Origin: an uncultured Actinomycetes bacterium
GTDB taxonomy: Bacteria; Actinomycetota; Acidimicrobiia; Acidimicrobiales; RAAP-2
Direction: 5' to 3'
DNA length: 64,000 bases
Assembly (NCBI GenBank): GCA_903860745.1
Contig: CAIORQ010000105.1
Coordinates: 1 to 64,000 of the forward strand
Shown: positions 54,848 to 63,460 of the stretch, piece after piece
Layout: each line of letters opens with the position of its first letter
Numbering within the stretch: the first letter of the stretch is position 1
Notes under the pieces: generated by a model
Database searches by the model: none
What the model was told of the DNA's origin: nothing
Seen by the model: only the letters and a program-made list of their open reading frames with translations
Made by a program: the position numbers and the translations under genes

Positions 54848-54996
54848 GCTGCCAGCCTAGACAATGCCCACGAAGCCCACGACCGGCGGCGTCGACGGGA
54901 GAGTGGTGGAAATTTCTATACTCTTATCAGGTATTTAATACGATTATTATCGCCGCGCGGGGCGACGGCGCACGTCTGCGCGGTAGCCTTGCAACC

Positions 54997-56112
54997 GTGA
55001 CTCACGTCGAGCGTCTCGCGCGCCCTTCGACGCTTCGACTCGCGAGCGGACCCCAAAGGTCCCGGTGGATACTCACCACGTTCGTCGCACTGGCGGTGTC
55101 CTCGGGCGCCGTCATAGCCCAGTCGCACCCGGCCGGCGCCACCAACGTCGCCGCGGAGAAGCAGCAGGCCCAGGACCTCTACAAGCAGATCCAGCGCGTC
55201 GGCGCCCAGGTGCAGTTCCTCGGCCAGAAGTACGACCTCGCCCACCTCAAGCTCGACCAGATCAGGAACACGATCGCCAACACCAAGGCCATCGTCGCGG
55301 GCATCCAGGGCAAGGTGCTCTCCGACGACGCCCAACTCAAGTCCGACGCCATCTACGCCTACGTCAACGGCGGGTCGGCGGCGTCGAACAACCCCCTCTT
55401 CACGACCGACGCCAACGCAGTGGGCTCCACGAGCGTCTACAACCAGGTCGCCGAGGGCAACATCGGCTCGGTGATCGCCACCTTGAAGACCAACCGGGTC
55501 GAACTCACCCAGGAGCGCGGCATCCTGGCCGCCGAGGAGGCGGCGGCCCAGGCCAACGCCAACGCCGCCCTGGCGACCTACCGCCAGTACCTCACGCTCC
55601 AGGCGAAGATCGAGCAGGCCCGTTCCCAGGTCGAGGGCCAGATCTCGGCCTACTACAACGCCATCCAGGCGGCCGCCAACGCCGCCTCCGCCCGGGCGGT
55701 GACCACGGCCATCGCCAACCCCTCGCCCTCCAGCGGCGCCGCCCCCGGACCCGATCCCCTGGGCGAGGCGGCCGTGCGCGCCGCCGAGCAGTACCTGGGC
55801 GTCCCCTACGTCTGGGGCGGCGCTTCGAGGTACGGCGTGGACTGTTCGGGCCTCGTGATGCTGGCCTACGACGCCGTCGGCGTCTACCTTCCGCACTACT
55901 CCGGGGATCAGTTCGACGACACCGAACGAGTGCCCCTCTACGACATCCAGCCCGGTGACCTCCTCTTCTACGGCTACAACGGCGACGAGCACGTGGCCAT
56001 GTACGTCGGCGGCGGCATGATGATCGAGGCGCCCGAGACCGGCTACACCGTGCACATCACGCCCATCCGCCTGGGCTGGGGCTTCGCGGGGATCGGTCGC
56101 GTGCGCGCCTAG
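54997..56112 (+). CDS. NlpC/P60 family peptidoglycan hydrolase with coiled-coil N-terminus
   Basis: Signal peptide, coiled coil, YLGVPYVWGGASRYGVDCSGLVMLAYD ... DEHVAMYVGGGMMIEAP. Confidence 0.93.
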   Translation: MTHVERLARPSTLRLASGPQRSRWILTTFVALAVSSGAVIAQSHPAGATNVAAEKQQAQDLYKQIQRVGAQVQFLGQKYDLAHLKLDQIRNTIANTKAIVAGIQGKVLSDDAQLKSDAIYAYVNGGSAASNNPLFTTDANAVGSTSVYNQVAEGNIGSVIATLKTNRVELTQERGILAAEEAAAQANANAALATYRQYLTLQAKIEQARSQVEGQISAYYNAIQAAANAASARAVTTAIANPSPSSGAAPGPDPLGEAAVRAAEQYLGVPYVWGGASRYGVDCSGLVMLAYDAVGVYLPHYSGDQFDDTERVPLYDIQPGDLLFYGYNGDEHVAMYVGGGMMIEAPETGYTVHITPIRLGWGFAGIGRVRA

Positions 56113-56114
56113 CG

Positions 56115-56888
56115 ATGTCGGGCGTCCCCACCTCGGTGCACCTCGGCCCGCTCGTCTTTCACCTCTACGGACTGGGACTCGGGGTCGCCGCCTACGTCAC
56201 CTTCCTCTACTGCGAGCGACGCCTGCGCCGCCACGGTGTCGACGTCGCGCGCTTCGGCCGCTACGCCGCCGCGCTCATCGTGGCCGGACTCGTCGGAGCG
56301 AGAGCGGCCAACATCGCCACCAACTGGTCGTACTACGCGGGGCATCCCGGACGGTGGATCGCGGTGTGGCAAGGCGGTCTGGCCAGTTTCGGGGGCATCG
56401 CCCTGGCCCTGCCGGTGGGCGTCGTGCTGCAGCGCCGCTGGTGGCCCGCGACGGGGCTCGCCACCTTCTGCGACGCCGTGGTGCCCGCCCTCGTCGCGGG
56501 CTGGGCCCTGGGACGGGTGCTGGGACCGCAGTTCATGGTCAACGGCGGCGGTCACGCGACCACCTCCTGGTTCGGCCTGCACTACCACGGCCAGGTCGGC
56601 AAGCGGGTGCCGGTACCCCTGATCCAGGGGGCCGAGGACGCGGCCCTGTGGCTGGCGCTGTTGCACCTCGAGGCCAGGCGGACGCTGCGCGCCGCGGGTC
56701 AGCTCTCGGCGGTCGCGATGTTCGTCTGGGGACTCGTGCGCGCGTACGACGAGCACTGGCTCTTGGGCGAGGAGTCCCACAGCGGCTCCGTCGGCGTCCA
56801 GCTGGCGGGGCTGGCCCTCGCGCTCGGCGGCGTCCTTGTGTGGTGGCGCGTGCGCCGACACGACGGGCTGCGCACGGCGTCAGACTAG
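56115..56888 (+). CDS. Prolipoprotein diacylglyceryl transferase-like membrane protein
   Basis: GARAANIATNWSYY...IAVWQGGLASFGG and LGRVLGPQFM resemble Lgt motifs; multiple TM. Confidence 0.75.
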   Translation: MSGVPTSVHLGPLVFHLYGLGLGVAAYVTFLYCERRLRRHGVDVARFGRYAAALIVAGLVGARAANIATNWSYYAGHPGRWIAVWQGGLASFGGIALALPVGVVLQRRWWPATGLATFCDAVVPALVAGWALGRVLGPQFMVNGGGHATTSWFGLHYHGQVGKRVPVPLIQGAEDAALWLALLHLEARRTLRAAGQLSAVAMFVWGLVRAYDEHWLLGEESHSGSVGVQLAGLALALGGVLVWWRVRRHDGLRTASD

Positions 56889-57904
56889 AAGAGCGAGTTC
56901 CACTCCTCGTCGCTCAACACACCGAGACGGATGACCTCCGTGTCGCCGGACACGGTGTTGCGCGCGTCGTCGACGTAGGAGACGTGGTCCAGGCCGAGAC
57001 GTCGCCAGGGCGAGAAGACCCGACGGGTCGGCGACGGGTTCGAATAGATCCCTCGCACCAAGAGGCCCTGCTCGGAGGCCGCAATCACCACGGCCGGTCG
57101 AACCTTGGACTGCTGCTCGGGCGCGGCGGGGTCGACGGCGTCGAAGGGCACCTCGGTGGTCACGACCGAACCGGCCAGGGGGTGGGCGACGTCGTAGAGC
57201 GCGGCTTCGGCCGGCGTGAGCGAGGCCGAGCGACGGGTGACCTCGAGGTGCGCCGACGGACTCGGCGCGGGGGGGACGGGGGCAGGGACGACGGGCCTCT
57301 TCTTCTCCACCTTCACCTTGGGTCCGTGGGCGGCCTTCGCCTTGGCGGCCTGGGCCTGCTTGCGGGCCTTCTCCTGCTCGCGGCGCAGTCGGCGCTGCTC
57401 GCGCACCGACTCGTCCACCACCTTGGGGGAGAGCAGGGAGGCCTGGCCGATCGTGATCTCGATCTCGGGCAGGGCGAGGGCCTCGTCCTCGCCGAGGAGA
57501 CGCCGGCAGTGCGGCGCCGCCGGGAACTCGTTGCCGATGGCGAAACCCAGGACCGCGACGACCTGGTCGTCGTTCAACTCCGCACCACGCAACGAGGCCA
57601 CCGCCTCGCTCAACTGCTCGTAGGTGGGGGTCTCGCTGTGCTCTCCCAGGGCCTCGATGACCTTGTCGAGGGGCTCCATGGCCAACAGCTCCAGCAGGCC
57701 CGACACGGCGTCGATGGGCGCACCCGCCGCGAAGGCGCCCACGTCACGCTTCTTCTGCAGGTTCCGCAGGGGTAGGGCCACGACCGCGCTGACCTTCGCC
57801 CCCTGGAACTGCAAGGAGTCCACGACCGCCATCACGGCGTCGGGATCGAGCTTGGCGATGGTGCGACGCATCACGTCGTGGGGGCTGGCGGTCAGTGCGG
57901 TCAT
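56885..57904 (-). CDS. Hypothetical protein with PemK/MazF-like C-terminal region
   Basis: Helical N-terminus, charged Lys/Ala and Pro linker, C-terminus SVVTTEVPFDAV...SKVRPAVVIAASEQGLLVRGIYSNP. Confidence 0.6.
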   Translation of the reverse strand: MTALTASPHDVMRRTIAKLDPDAVMAVVDSLQFQGAKVSAVVALPLRNLQKKRDVGAFAAGAPIDAVSGLLELLAMEPLDKVIEALGEHSETPTYEQLSEAVASLRGAELNDDQVVAVLGFAIGNEFPAAPHCRRLLGEDEALALPEIEITIGQASLLSPKVVDESVREQRRLRREQEKARKQAQAAKAKAAHGPKVKVEKKRPVVPAPVPPAPSPSAHLEVTRRSASLTPAEAALYDVAHPLAGSVVTTEVPFDAVDPAAPEQQSKVRPAVVIAASEQGLLVRGIYSNPSPTRRVFSPWRRLGLDHVSYVDDARNTVSGDTEVIRLGVLSDEEWNSLF

Positions 57905-58093
57905 GGGTTCCTACTTCGAATGGCTGGAGCGACGAGGCCACGGGGAACCTCGTCTCGACGAGGAGCCGCCACGGCGGCCCCGGGTACCCGTCCACTGTAC
58001 CGAGGTGCGCGCCAGACCTCGAAACCGGCCACCGACCGGTCGCCGGAAACTCGTCGATACGGGCCGCCGTGTCCCTGGGAGGGAAGTTCCGAC

Positions 58094-58642
58094 GTGACCG
58101 GACCACTCGAAGCTCCCGGGTGGCACGATGACTCACTGCGTAGTTCCCCGCCATTCGGTGGTGGCCGATGGCCCATCAGGTGGCTCGGGGCGCGACGTCA
58201 CCCTGCCGCTCGCGGGCGTCATCGGCTCGTCCAGACCATCGTCAGGGTGTACGACTCGCCGGTGGTGGCCGCGGGTCCCGGACGTATCCTCGCGGTGGCC
58301 CTCGCCGTCGGTATCGGCGTGAGGGTCGCGCGACGACGAGCCTCCCTCGTCCACGTCGTCTGGCTGGCGGCGCTCGCCTTGACCCTGCGCTGCGTCGTCG
58401 AACCCGTGATGGTCCCCTTCTACCTTCTTCCGGGCACGCTGCTGATGACGGTCACGAGCGCGGCGTTGGACCGGTCCCGTCTCCTCGTGACGACGTCCGC
58501 CCTGGCGGCGGTCAACGTGATGAGTTTCTGGCACACCGGGGAGTGGACCTACTACCTGATCATGATGACGCTGCTGGTCATCGCCCTGCTCGCCTCCCGT
58601 CCCGGCGTCACCACGCGCCCCGCACCCGACACCCCACGGTGA
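58094..58642 (+). CDS. Hypothetical membrane protein, possible fragment of a larger polytopic protein
   Basis: Hydrophobic C-terminal ~130 aa; GTG preceded by GGGAGG; shares the frame of ORF 57878..58642. Confidence 0.45.
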   Translation: MTGPLEAPGWHDDSLRSSPPFGGGRWPIRWLGARRHPAARGRHRLVQTIVRVYDSPVVAAGPGRILAVALAVGIGVRVARRRASLVHVVWLAALALTLRCVVEPVMVPFYLLPGTLLMTVTSAALDRSRLLVTTSALAAVNVMSFWHTGEWTYYLIMMTLLVIALLASRPGVTTRPAPDTPR

Positions 58643-58762
58643 CACATGTTGTCAGCCGGAGCGATGGCGCGAAGGCCCGCGACATCGCCAGAGGCGACCC
58701 ACGACCCGAGCGCCACACCGGGAGAGCGCCGCGGACCCAGCGTCGCGATCCCCTAACGATAC

Positions 58763-58781
58763 AATCATTGATACAATGATT
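58763..58781. promoter_or_regulatory. Perfect 8-bp dyad AATCATTG-ATA-CAATGATT with overlapping direct repeat GATACAAT x2
   Basis: Immediately upstream of/overlapping the start of the GntR gene; contains two TACAAT -10-like hexamers. Confidence 0.65.
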
Positions 58782-58784
58782 CCT

Positions 58785-59180
58785 ATGGATTTCGTTCGTA
58801 CGGACTCTTCGGCCGAAGTGCCGCCCTTCGAGCAGGTTCGTCGTCAGTTGGCCGACGCCATCGAATCAGGAAGGCTCAAGCCCCGGGACCAGCTGCCGAC
58901 GGTTCGAAAGCTCGCGGCGGACCTCGGTCTGGCCGCGAACACGGTGGCGAGGGCGTACCGGGAGTTGGAACTGGTGGGCGTCATCGAGACCCGAGGTCGC
59001 CACGGGAGTTTCGTGGCCGGTTCACTCTCGCCCCACAAGGCCGCGGGTGCGCGGCTGGCGGCCGACGTGGTCCAACGAATGCGGGACCTCGGTATGGGCG
59101 ACGCCGAGATGTTGGCGATCCTGCGCGACGCGGTCGAGAGCCATTCGCGCAACCCTCACCCGACCCCGCGTCGCTCCTGA
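58785..59180 (+). CDS. Small GntR-family (YtrA-like) transcriptional regulator
   Basis: PPFEQVRRQLADAIESGRLKPRDQLPTVRKLAADLGLAANTVARAYRELELVGVIETRGRHGSFV; alternative ATG at 58776. Confidence 0.9.
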   Translation: MDFVRTDSSAEVPPFEQVRRQLADAIESGRLKPRDQLPTVRKLAADLGLAANTVARAYRELELVGVIETRGRHGSFVAGSLSPHKAAGARLAADVVQRMRDLGMGDAEMLAILRDAVESHSRNPHPTPRRS

Positions 59181-59319
59181 GCCCTTCGCCGCCCGCGTCG
59201 CCGGACGGATCGTTTCCCTTTCGCGACGTCGCCAAATCCCACAATCAGGGCTGATACATTGACAAGCCAGTGCGCCATCCACCCACGAGGTGGCCCGACG
59301 ACAATGAAGGAGGCCCATC

Positions 59320-60993
59320 ATGGGTGGACCTGTCTCTCGGCACGCTTCGCGACGCGGCGTTCATCGCCTGCCTCGAGGAGTGGTCGTCCTCTTGGCCACC
59401 CTCAGCCTGACCGCTGTCGGACTCTCCGGGGTGGGCGCCACGCTGGCGACATCGGCGGGGGCGACGCCGAGCATCTCATCCCTCACCCTCCCGACGACCG
59501 GACTGAATCCCGCGTCGGCTGACTCCACCGTCAACGTCAGGGACATCTCCTGCGCCTCTTCGACCGTCTGCGTCGCGACGGGCGACTACCTGGTCGCCAC
59601 CCCCGCCGTCGGATACGACGGCTTCGTCGCCACCGGCGTCTCGACGGCGGGCCGATGGCAGTGGACGATGAGCAGTCTGTCGACCTCGAGCTTGACCCCC
59701 TCACCGGGACCGTCGTTCCCCATTACCTACCCCTTCGCCATCTCCTGCCCCTCGACCACTGACTGCGTCGTCACCGGTCAGTACATCGACGACAACACCG
59801 GCTACGACGGCTTCTACGCCGCGGGGACGCTCAACGGCGCCACGTGGACGTGGGCGCTGAGCACCATGCCCACCACGGCGCTCTCCCCGGCTTCGGCGTC
59901 GCTGCCCCTCGTCTACCCCCAGGGCATCTCGTGCCCCACGACCAGCAGTTGCGTCGCCACCGGCTACTACCGCGACGCCGCCGGGCGCGAGGACGGCTTC
60001 GCCGCCGCCGGATCGCTGAGCGGCGGCACCTGGACGTGGAGCTCGTCCACCCTGTCCACGGCCACGATGGCGAACGGCACGGCCAGCAACTACGTGGAAC
60101 CCGCGGCGGTCACCTGCCCCTCGGCGACGAGCTGTCTCGCCACGGGTCAGTACCACAGCAACTACGGCTACACCTTCTCCTTCTACGCCACCGGCGCCCT
60201 CGTCGGCGCCAACTGGGACTGGACGCTGTCCACCCTGCCCACCACCGGACTCAGTCCGGCGATGAACTCCAACACCGAAGTCCTGACCTACGCCGTCTCG
60301 TGTCCGTCGACGTCCTCGTGCCTGGTCGCGGGGCAGTACTACGCCACCGACTCGGGTTTCTACGGCTTCGTCGACGCCGGCGCCCTCGCGGCGGGCACCT
60401 GGACCTGGTCGGCCTCCACGCTGAGCGTCACCGGGCTGAGTCCGGCCTCCAATGCAACGGCCTACGTCATCCCCTCCTCGCTGTCGTGCCCCTCGACGAG
60501 CGACTGCGTCGTGTCGGGGTCTTACACCGACACCTCGGGCGACTACGAGGGCTTCTACGCCCAGGGGAACCTGAGCGCCAGCGCGTGGTCGTGGACGTCG
60601 AGTTCGGTGGACACGACGGCCCTCAGCCCCGTCTCGAAGCCCGCCAGCTTCACCGGTGACTTCAGCGCCGAGGTCTCGTGCCCGTCGCCCGCCCGCTGCA
60701 TCGTGACCGGGTCCTACGCCGACGCTTCGAGCCACACCGACGGCTACGAGTCCCAGCTCGTCTTCCTCCCGGCCGCCTCCGCGCCGTCGGTCACGAATCT
60801 CCCCGCGACCGCCACCGCCGGCGACAGGTTCACCGCCGTCGTGGCCACCGACGGCGACGGCGTGGTCAGCCTGAGCACGACGACGCCGAGCGTCTGCGGG
60901 GTGTCGGGCCTGGATGTGACCTTCCTCACCAGTGGCACCTGCACCCTGGTCGCCAGTGTCGGCGACGGTTCCACCTACGCGGGGGCGACGTGA
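59320..60993 (+). CDS. Secreted repeat protein (predicted seven-bladed beta-propeller plus Ig-like domain), ends at in-frame TGA
   Basis: AAGGAGG RBS, signal peptide, seven ~60-65 aa repeats of type (I/V)SCPSTxxCVxTGxYxxxxGYxGFxAxGxLxxxxWxW. Confidence 0.85.
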   Translation: MGGPVSRHASRRGVHRLPRGVVVLLATLSLTAVGLSGVGATLATSAGATPSISSLTLPTTGLNPASADSTVNVRDISCASSTVCVATGDYLVATPAVGYDGFVATGVSTAGRWQWTMSSLSTSSLTPSPGPSFPITYPFAISCPSTTDCVVTGQYIDDNTGYDGFYAAGTLNGATWTWALSTMPTTALSPASASLPLVYPQGISCPTTSSCVATGYYRDAAGREDGFAAAGSLSGGTWTWSSSTLSTATMANGTASNYVEPAAVTCPSATSCLATGQYHSNYGYTFSFYATGALVGANWDWTLSTLPTTGLSPAMNSNTEVLTYAVSCPSTSSCLVAGQYYATDSGFYGFVDAGALAAGTWTWSASTLSVTGLSPASNATAYVIPSSLSCPSTSDCVVSGSYTDTSGDYEGFYAQGNLSASAWSWTSSSVDTTALSPVSKPASFTGDFSAEVSCPSPARCIVTGSYADASSHTDGYESQLVFLPAASAPSVTNLPATATAGDRFTAVVATDGDGVVSLSTTTPSVCGVSGLDVTFLTSGTCTLVASVGDGSTYAGAT

Positions 60994-61557
60994 ACCGCAC
61001 AGAGCCTCTCGGTCACTGCGGTCACCACCACCACGATCCCCATCGGCACGCACGCGACCCAGTCGAAACTGGTGGTCTCAACCAGGAAGGACAGTTACTC
61101 CCTTCACGCGGTGGTCACCCTCTCCACCTCGGGTGGTTCAGGGTCGGGGAAGGTGACCTTCCGGCTGGTCCACGGTCGATGCACACTCAAGAGCAACAAG
61201 CTCAGTGCCAAGGCCGCGAGCGCCTGCAGCGTCGTGGCGACCAAGGCGGGTACCTCGAAGTACAAGTCCCGCTCGTCCAACGCGGACACCTTCTTCTTCG
61301 GCTTCGTCGCCCAGTCCCCGTTGACCTTGAAGGTCTCGAGCACCGTCAACAAGACTTCGGCCAAGGTCGCGCTCTCCACGACGGGCGGTTCGGGCAAGGG
61401 CGCGATCAGCTACACGGTGATCGGGACGCACTGCGTCCTCTCGCGCACGACCCTTCACGCAACCGCCGCGACGACGTGCGTGGTGTCGGCCACCAAAGCC
61501 TGGAACGGCACCTTCTTGCCCGCATCGTCGAAGCCGGTCTCGGTCAGGTTCTCCTAG
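60994..61557 (+). other. In-frame continuation of the preceding secreted protein after TGA (two ~80-aa Ser/Thr/Lys-rich domains)
   Basis: Same reading frame; reads TAQSLSVTAVTTTTIPIGTHATQSKLVVSTRKDSYSLHAVVTLSTSGGSGSGKV... to stop at 61557. Confidence 0.7.
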
Positions 61558-61834
61558 TCCCTCCGCGCCCGCGAGTTCGAAGGATCCACCGACACCGATG
61601 CGCGACGCGGTGCCTGGCCTTCGCGTCGGCGAGGACGAGACGTCCTTCGCAGCGCAGTAGGTTGGTGCGAGGACGGCCCGCGATGATGCGGGGACGAGGA
61701 ACACTGAGCGTGGTCAGCATCGAGGACCGGTGGTCCCAACCGTTGTAGGTGTCCTGACCTCTCTGCCCTGTCCGGACGGGGCCGCACGCGACGTGGCCTT
61801 GGTGCGACACTCCGTGTCGCCATTCGGCTGCGTC

Positions 61835-62977
61835 CTACTTCAGCAAGTGTTTGGCGACGACCACGCGTTGGATCTGGTTGGTTCCCTCGTAGATCTGGGT
61901 GATCTTCGCGTCGCGCATGAAGCGCTCAACCGGGAAGTCCTTGGTGAAGCCGTAGCCGCCCAGGAGCTGCACGGCGTCGGTGGTGACGCTCATCGCCGTG
62001 TCGGACGCGAAGGACTTCGCGGCCGCTCCGAGGTAGTTCAGGTTGCGGTCGGGGTCCCCGGCGTCGATCGTCGCGCAGGCCGCGTAGACGAGGGTCCGCG
62101 AGGCCTCGGTTCGGATCGCCATGTCGGCCAGCATGAAACGCAAGCCCTGCAAACTTGAGATCGGCGCGCCGAAGGCCTTGCGCTGGGTCATGTAGCCCGC
62201 GGCGTAGTCGATGGCCGCCTGGGAGATCCCAACGGCCTGGGCGCCGATGGTCGGACGCGAACGGTCGAGGGTGTGCATGGCGATGCGGAAACCCTCCCCC
62301 TCCTCGCCGACCCGGTGTGAGAGCGGCACGCGCACGTTCTCGAAGACCACCTCGCCCGTGGGCGAGGCGCGCAGTCCGAGCTTGTCCTCGTGCTTGGGGA
62401 ACTGCACCCCCCACTCCTTCTCCACGAGGAAGCAGGTGATGCCGTGGCTCTTGGCCGTCGGGTCGGTGCTGGCGAAGACGGTGTAGGTGTCCGACACGCC
62501 GGCGTTGGTGATCCAGTACTTCGAGCCGTTCAAGATGTACTCGTCGCCCACGCGCTCGGCGCGCGTGCGCATCGCCGCCACGTCGGAACCGGCGTCGGCC
62601 TCCGAGAGGCAGTAGCTGGCCTGGTGGGTGCCCGCCGCGATGCGCGGCAGGTAGGTCGACTTGAGCTCCTCGGAGCCGAAGTTCATGATCGGCAGCATGC
62701 CGAGCTTGGAGATCAGCCAGGTCACCGAGATCGACGCACAGCCCCTGGCCAGTTCCTCGGCCACGACGGCCTGGGTCACCATGTCCGCCCCGACCCCTCC
62801 GTAGGCCTCGGGGACCCACAGGGCCGGTAGGTCGAAGTCGACGCAGGCGTCCCAGCTGTCCTGGGGGAAGACCTGCTCGCGGTCGTAGCGCGCGGCGTGG
62901 GGCGCGATGCGCTCGTCGACGAAGGTCTTGAGGACGTCTCGAAAGGCCCGTTGTTCCTCGGTCAAGATGAAGGACAT
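61835..62977 (-). CDS. Acyl-CoA dehydrogenase
   Basis: YCLSEADAGSDVAAMRTRAERVGDEYILNGSKYWITNAG, QLLGGYGFTKDFPVERFMRDAKITQIYEGTNQIQR. Confidence 0.95.
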   Translation of the reverse strand: MSFILTEEQRAFRDVLKTFVDERIAPHAARYDREQVFPQDSWDACVDFDLPALWVPEAYGGVGADMVTQAVVAEELARGCASISVTWLISKLGMLPIMNFGSEELKSTYLPRIAAGTHQASYCLSEADAGSDVAAMRTRAERVGDEYILNGSKYWITNAGVSDTYTVFASTDPTAKSHGITCFLVEKEWGVQFPKHEDKLGLRASPTGEVVFENVRVPLSHRVGEEGEGFRIAMHTLDRSRPTIGAQAVGISQAAIDYAAGYMTQRKAFGAPISSLQGLRFMLADMAIRTEASRTLVYAACATIDAGDPDRNLNYLGAAAKSFASDTAMSVTTDAVQLLGGYGFTKDFPVERFMRDAKITQIYEGTNQIQRVVVAKHLLK

Positions 62978-62998
62978 GCGGGCTCCTCGTTGAGTCGG

Positions 62999-63382
62999 TT
63001 AGGTGTTGGGGAAGAGGTCATCCTCGCTCACGGCGTCGACGAAGCGGCGCTGGGCGACGTAACTGTGCGCGAGACCGGCGAAGTCCGCGGTGGGCTCACC
63101 GTGGTTCTCGCCCAGCCCGAAGTGTTCGAGTGCGGCGCGCACGTCATGGATCGTCGGACCCCGGCCCGCGATGCTGGCGCGCTTGGCGGCCACCAGGGCG
63201 ATGCCCACGACCAGGTCGTGGTGCTCGACGCCCTCGACGTGCAGGTCGGCGCAGGCCCGCTCGGCCAGGGCCAGGGCGAAGCCCTCGCCGGGCGCGTTCG
63301 TGCCGGTCATGGCCGCCTTCGAGGCGTGACGGAGCAGTCCGGGCTTCTTGGCGCGTCCGATGGTCGGGGTGGCGGTCGCCAT
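62999..63382 (-). CDS. Hypothetical protein
   Basis: ATG at 63382; 127 aa with coherent composition (MATATPTIGRAKKPGLLRHASKAAMTGTNAPGEGFALALAERAC...). Confidence 0.6.
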   Translation of the reverse strand: MATATPTIGRAKKPGLLRHASKAAMTGTNAPGEGFALALAERACADLHVEGVEHHDLVVGIALVAAKRASIAGRGPTIHDVRAALEHFGLGENHGEPTADFAGLAHSYVAQRRFVDAVSEDDLFPNT

Positions 63383-63460
63383 GGTGGGACGGACCTCACC
63401 ACTGCGCGACACCGGGAAATAGGTGGGTTGTGTCACGTTTCGACACTAGCCCTTGGCGGG

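Noticed and set aside
54848-54996. c-di-AMP (ydaO) riboswitch upstream of the NlpC/P60 gene
   Set aside because: Region is AT-rich and promoter-like (TATACT) but too short and lacks recognisable riboswitch motifs.
61558-61834. Overlapping short minus-strand ORFs (61544..61810 and 61554..61823)
   Set aside because: No recognisable domain, overlapping frames, no convincing RBS; treated as non-coding.
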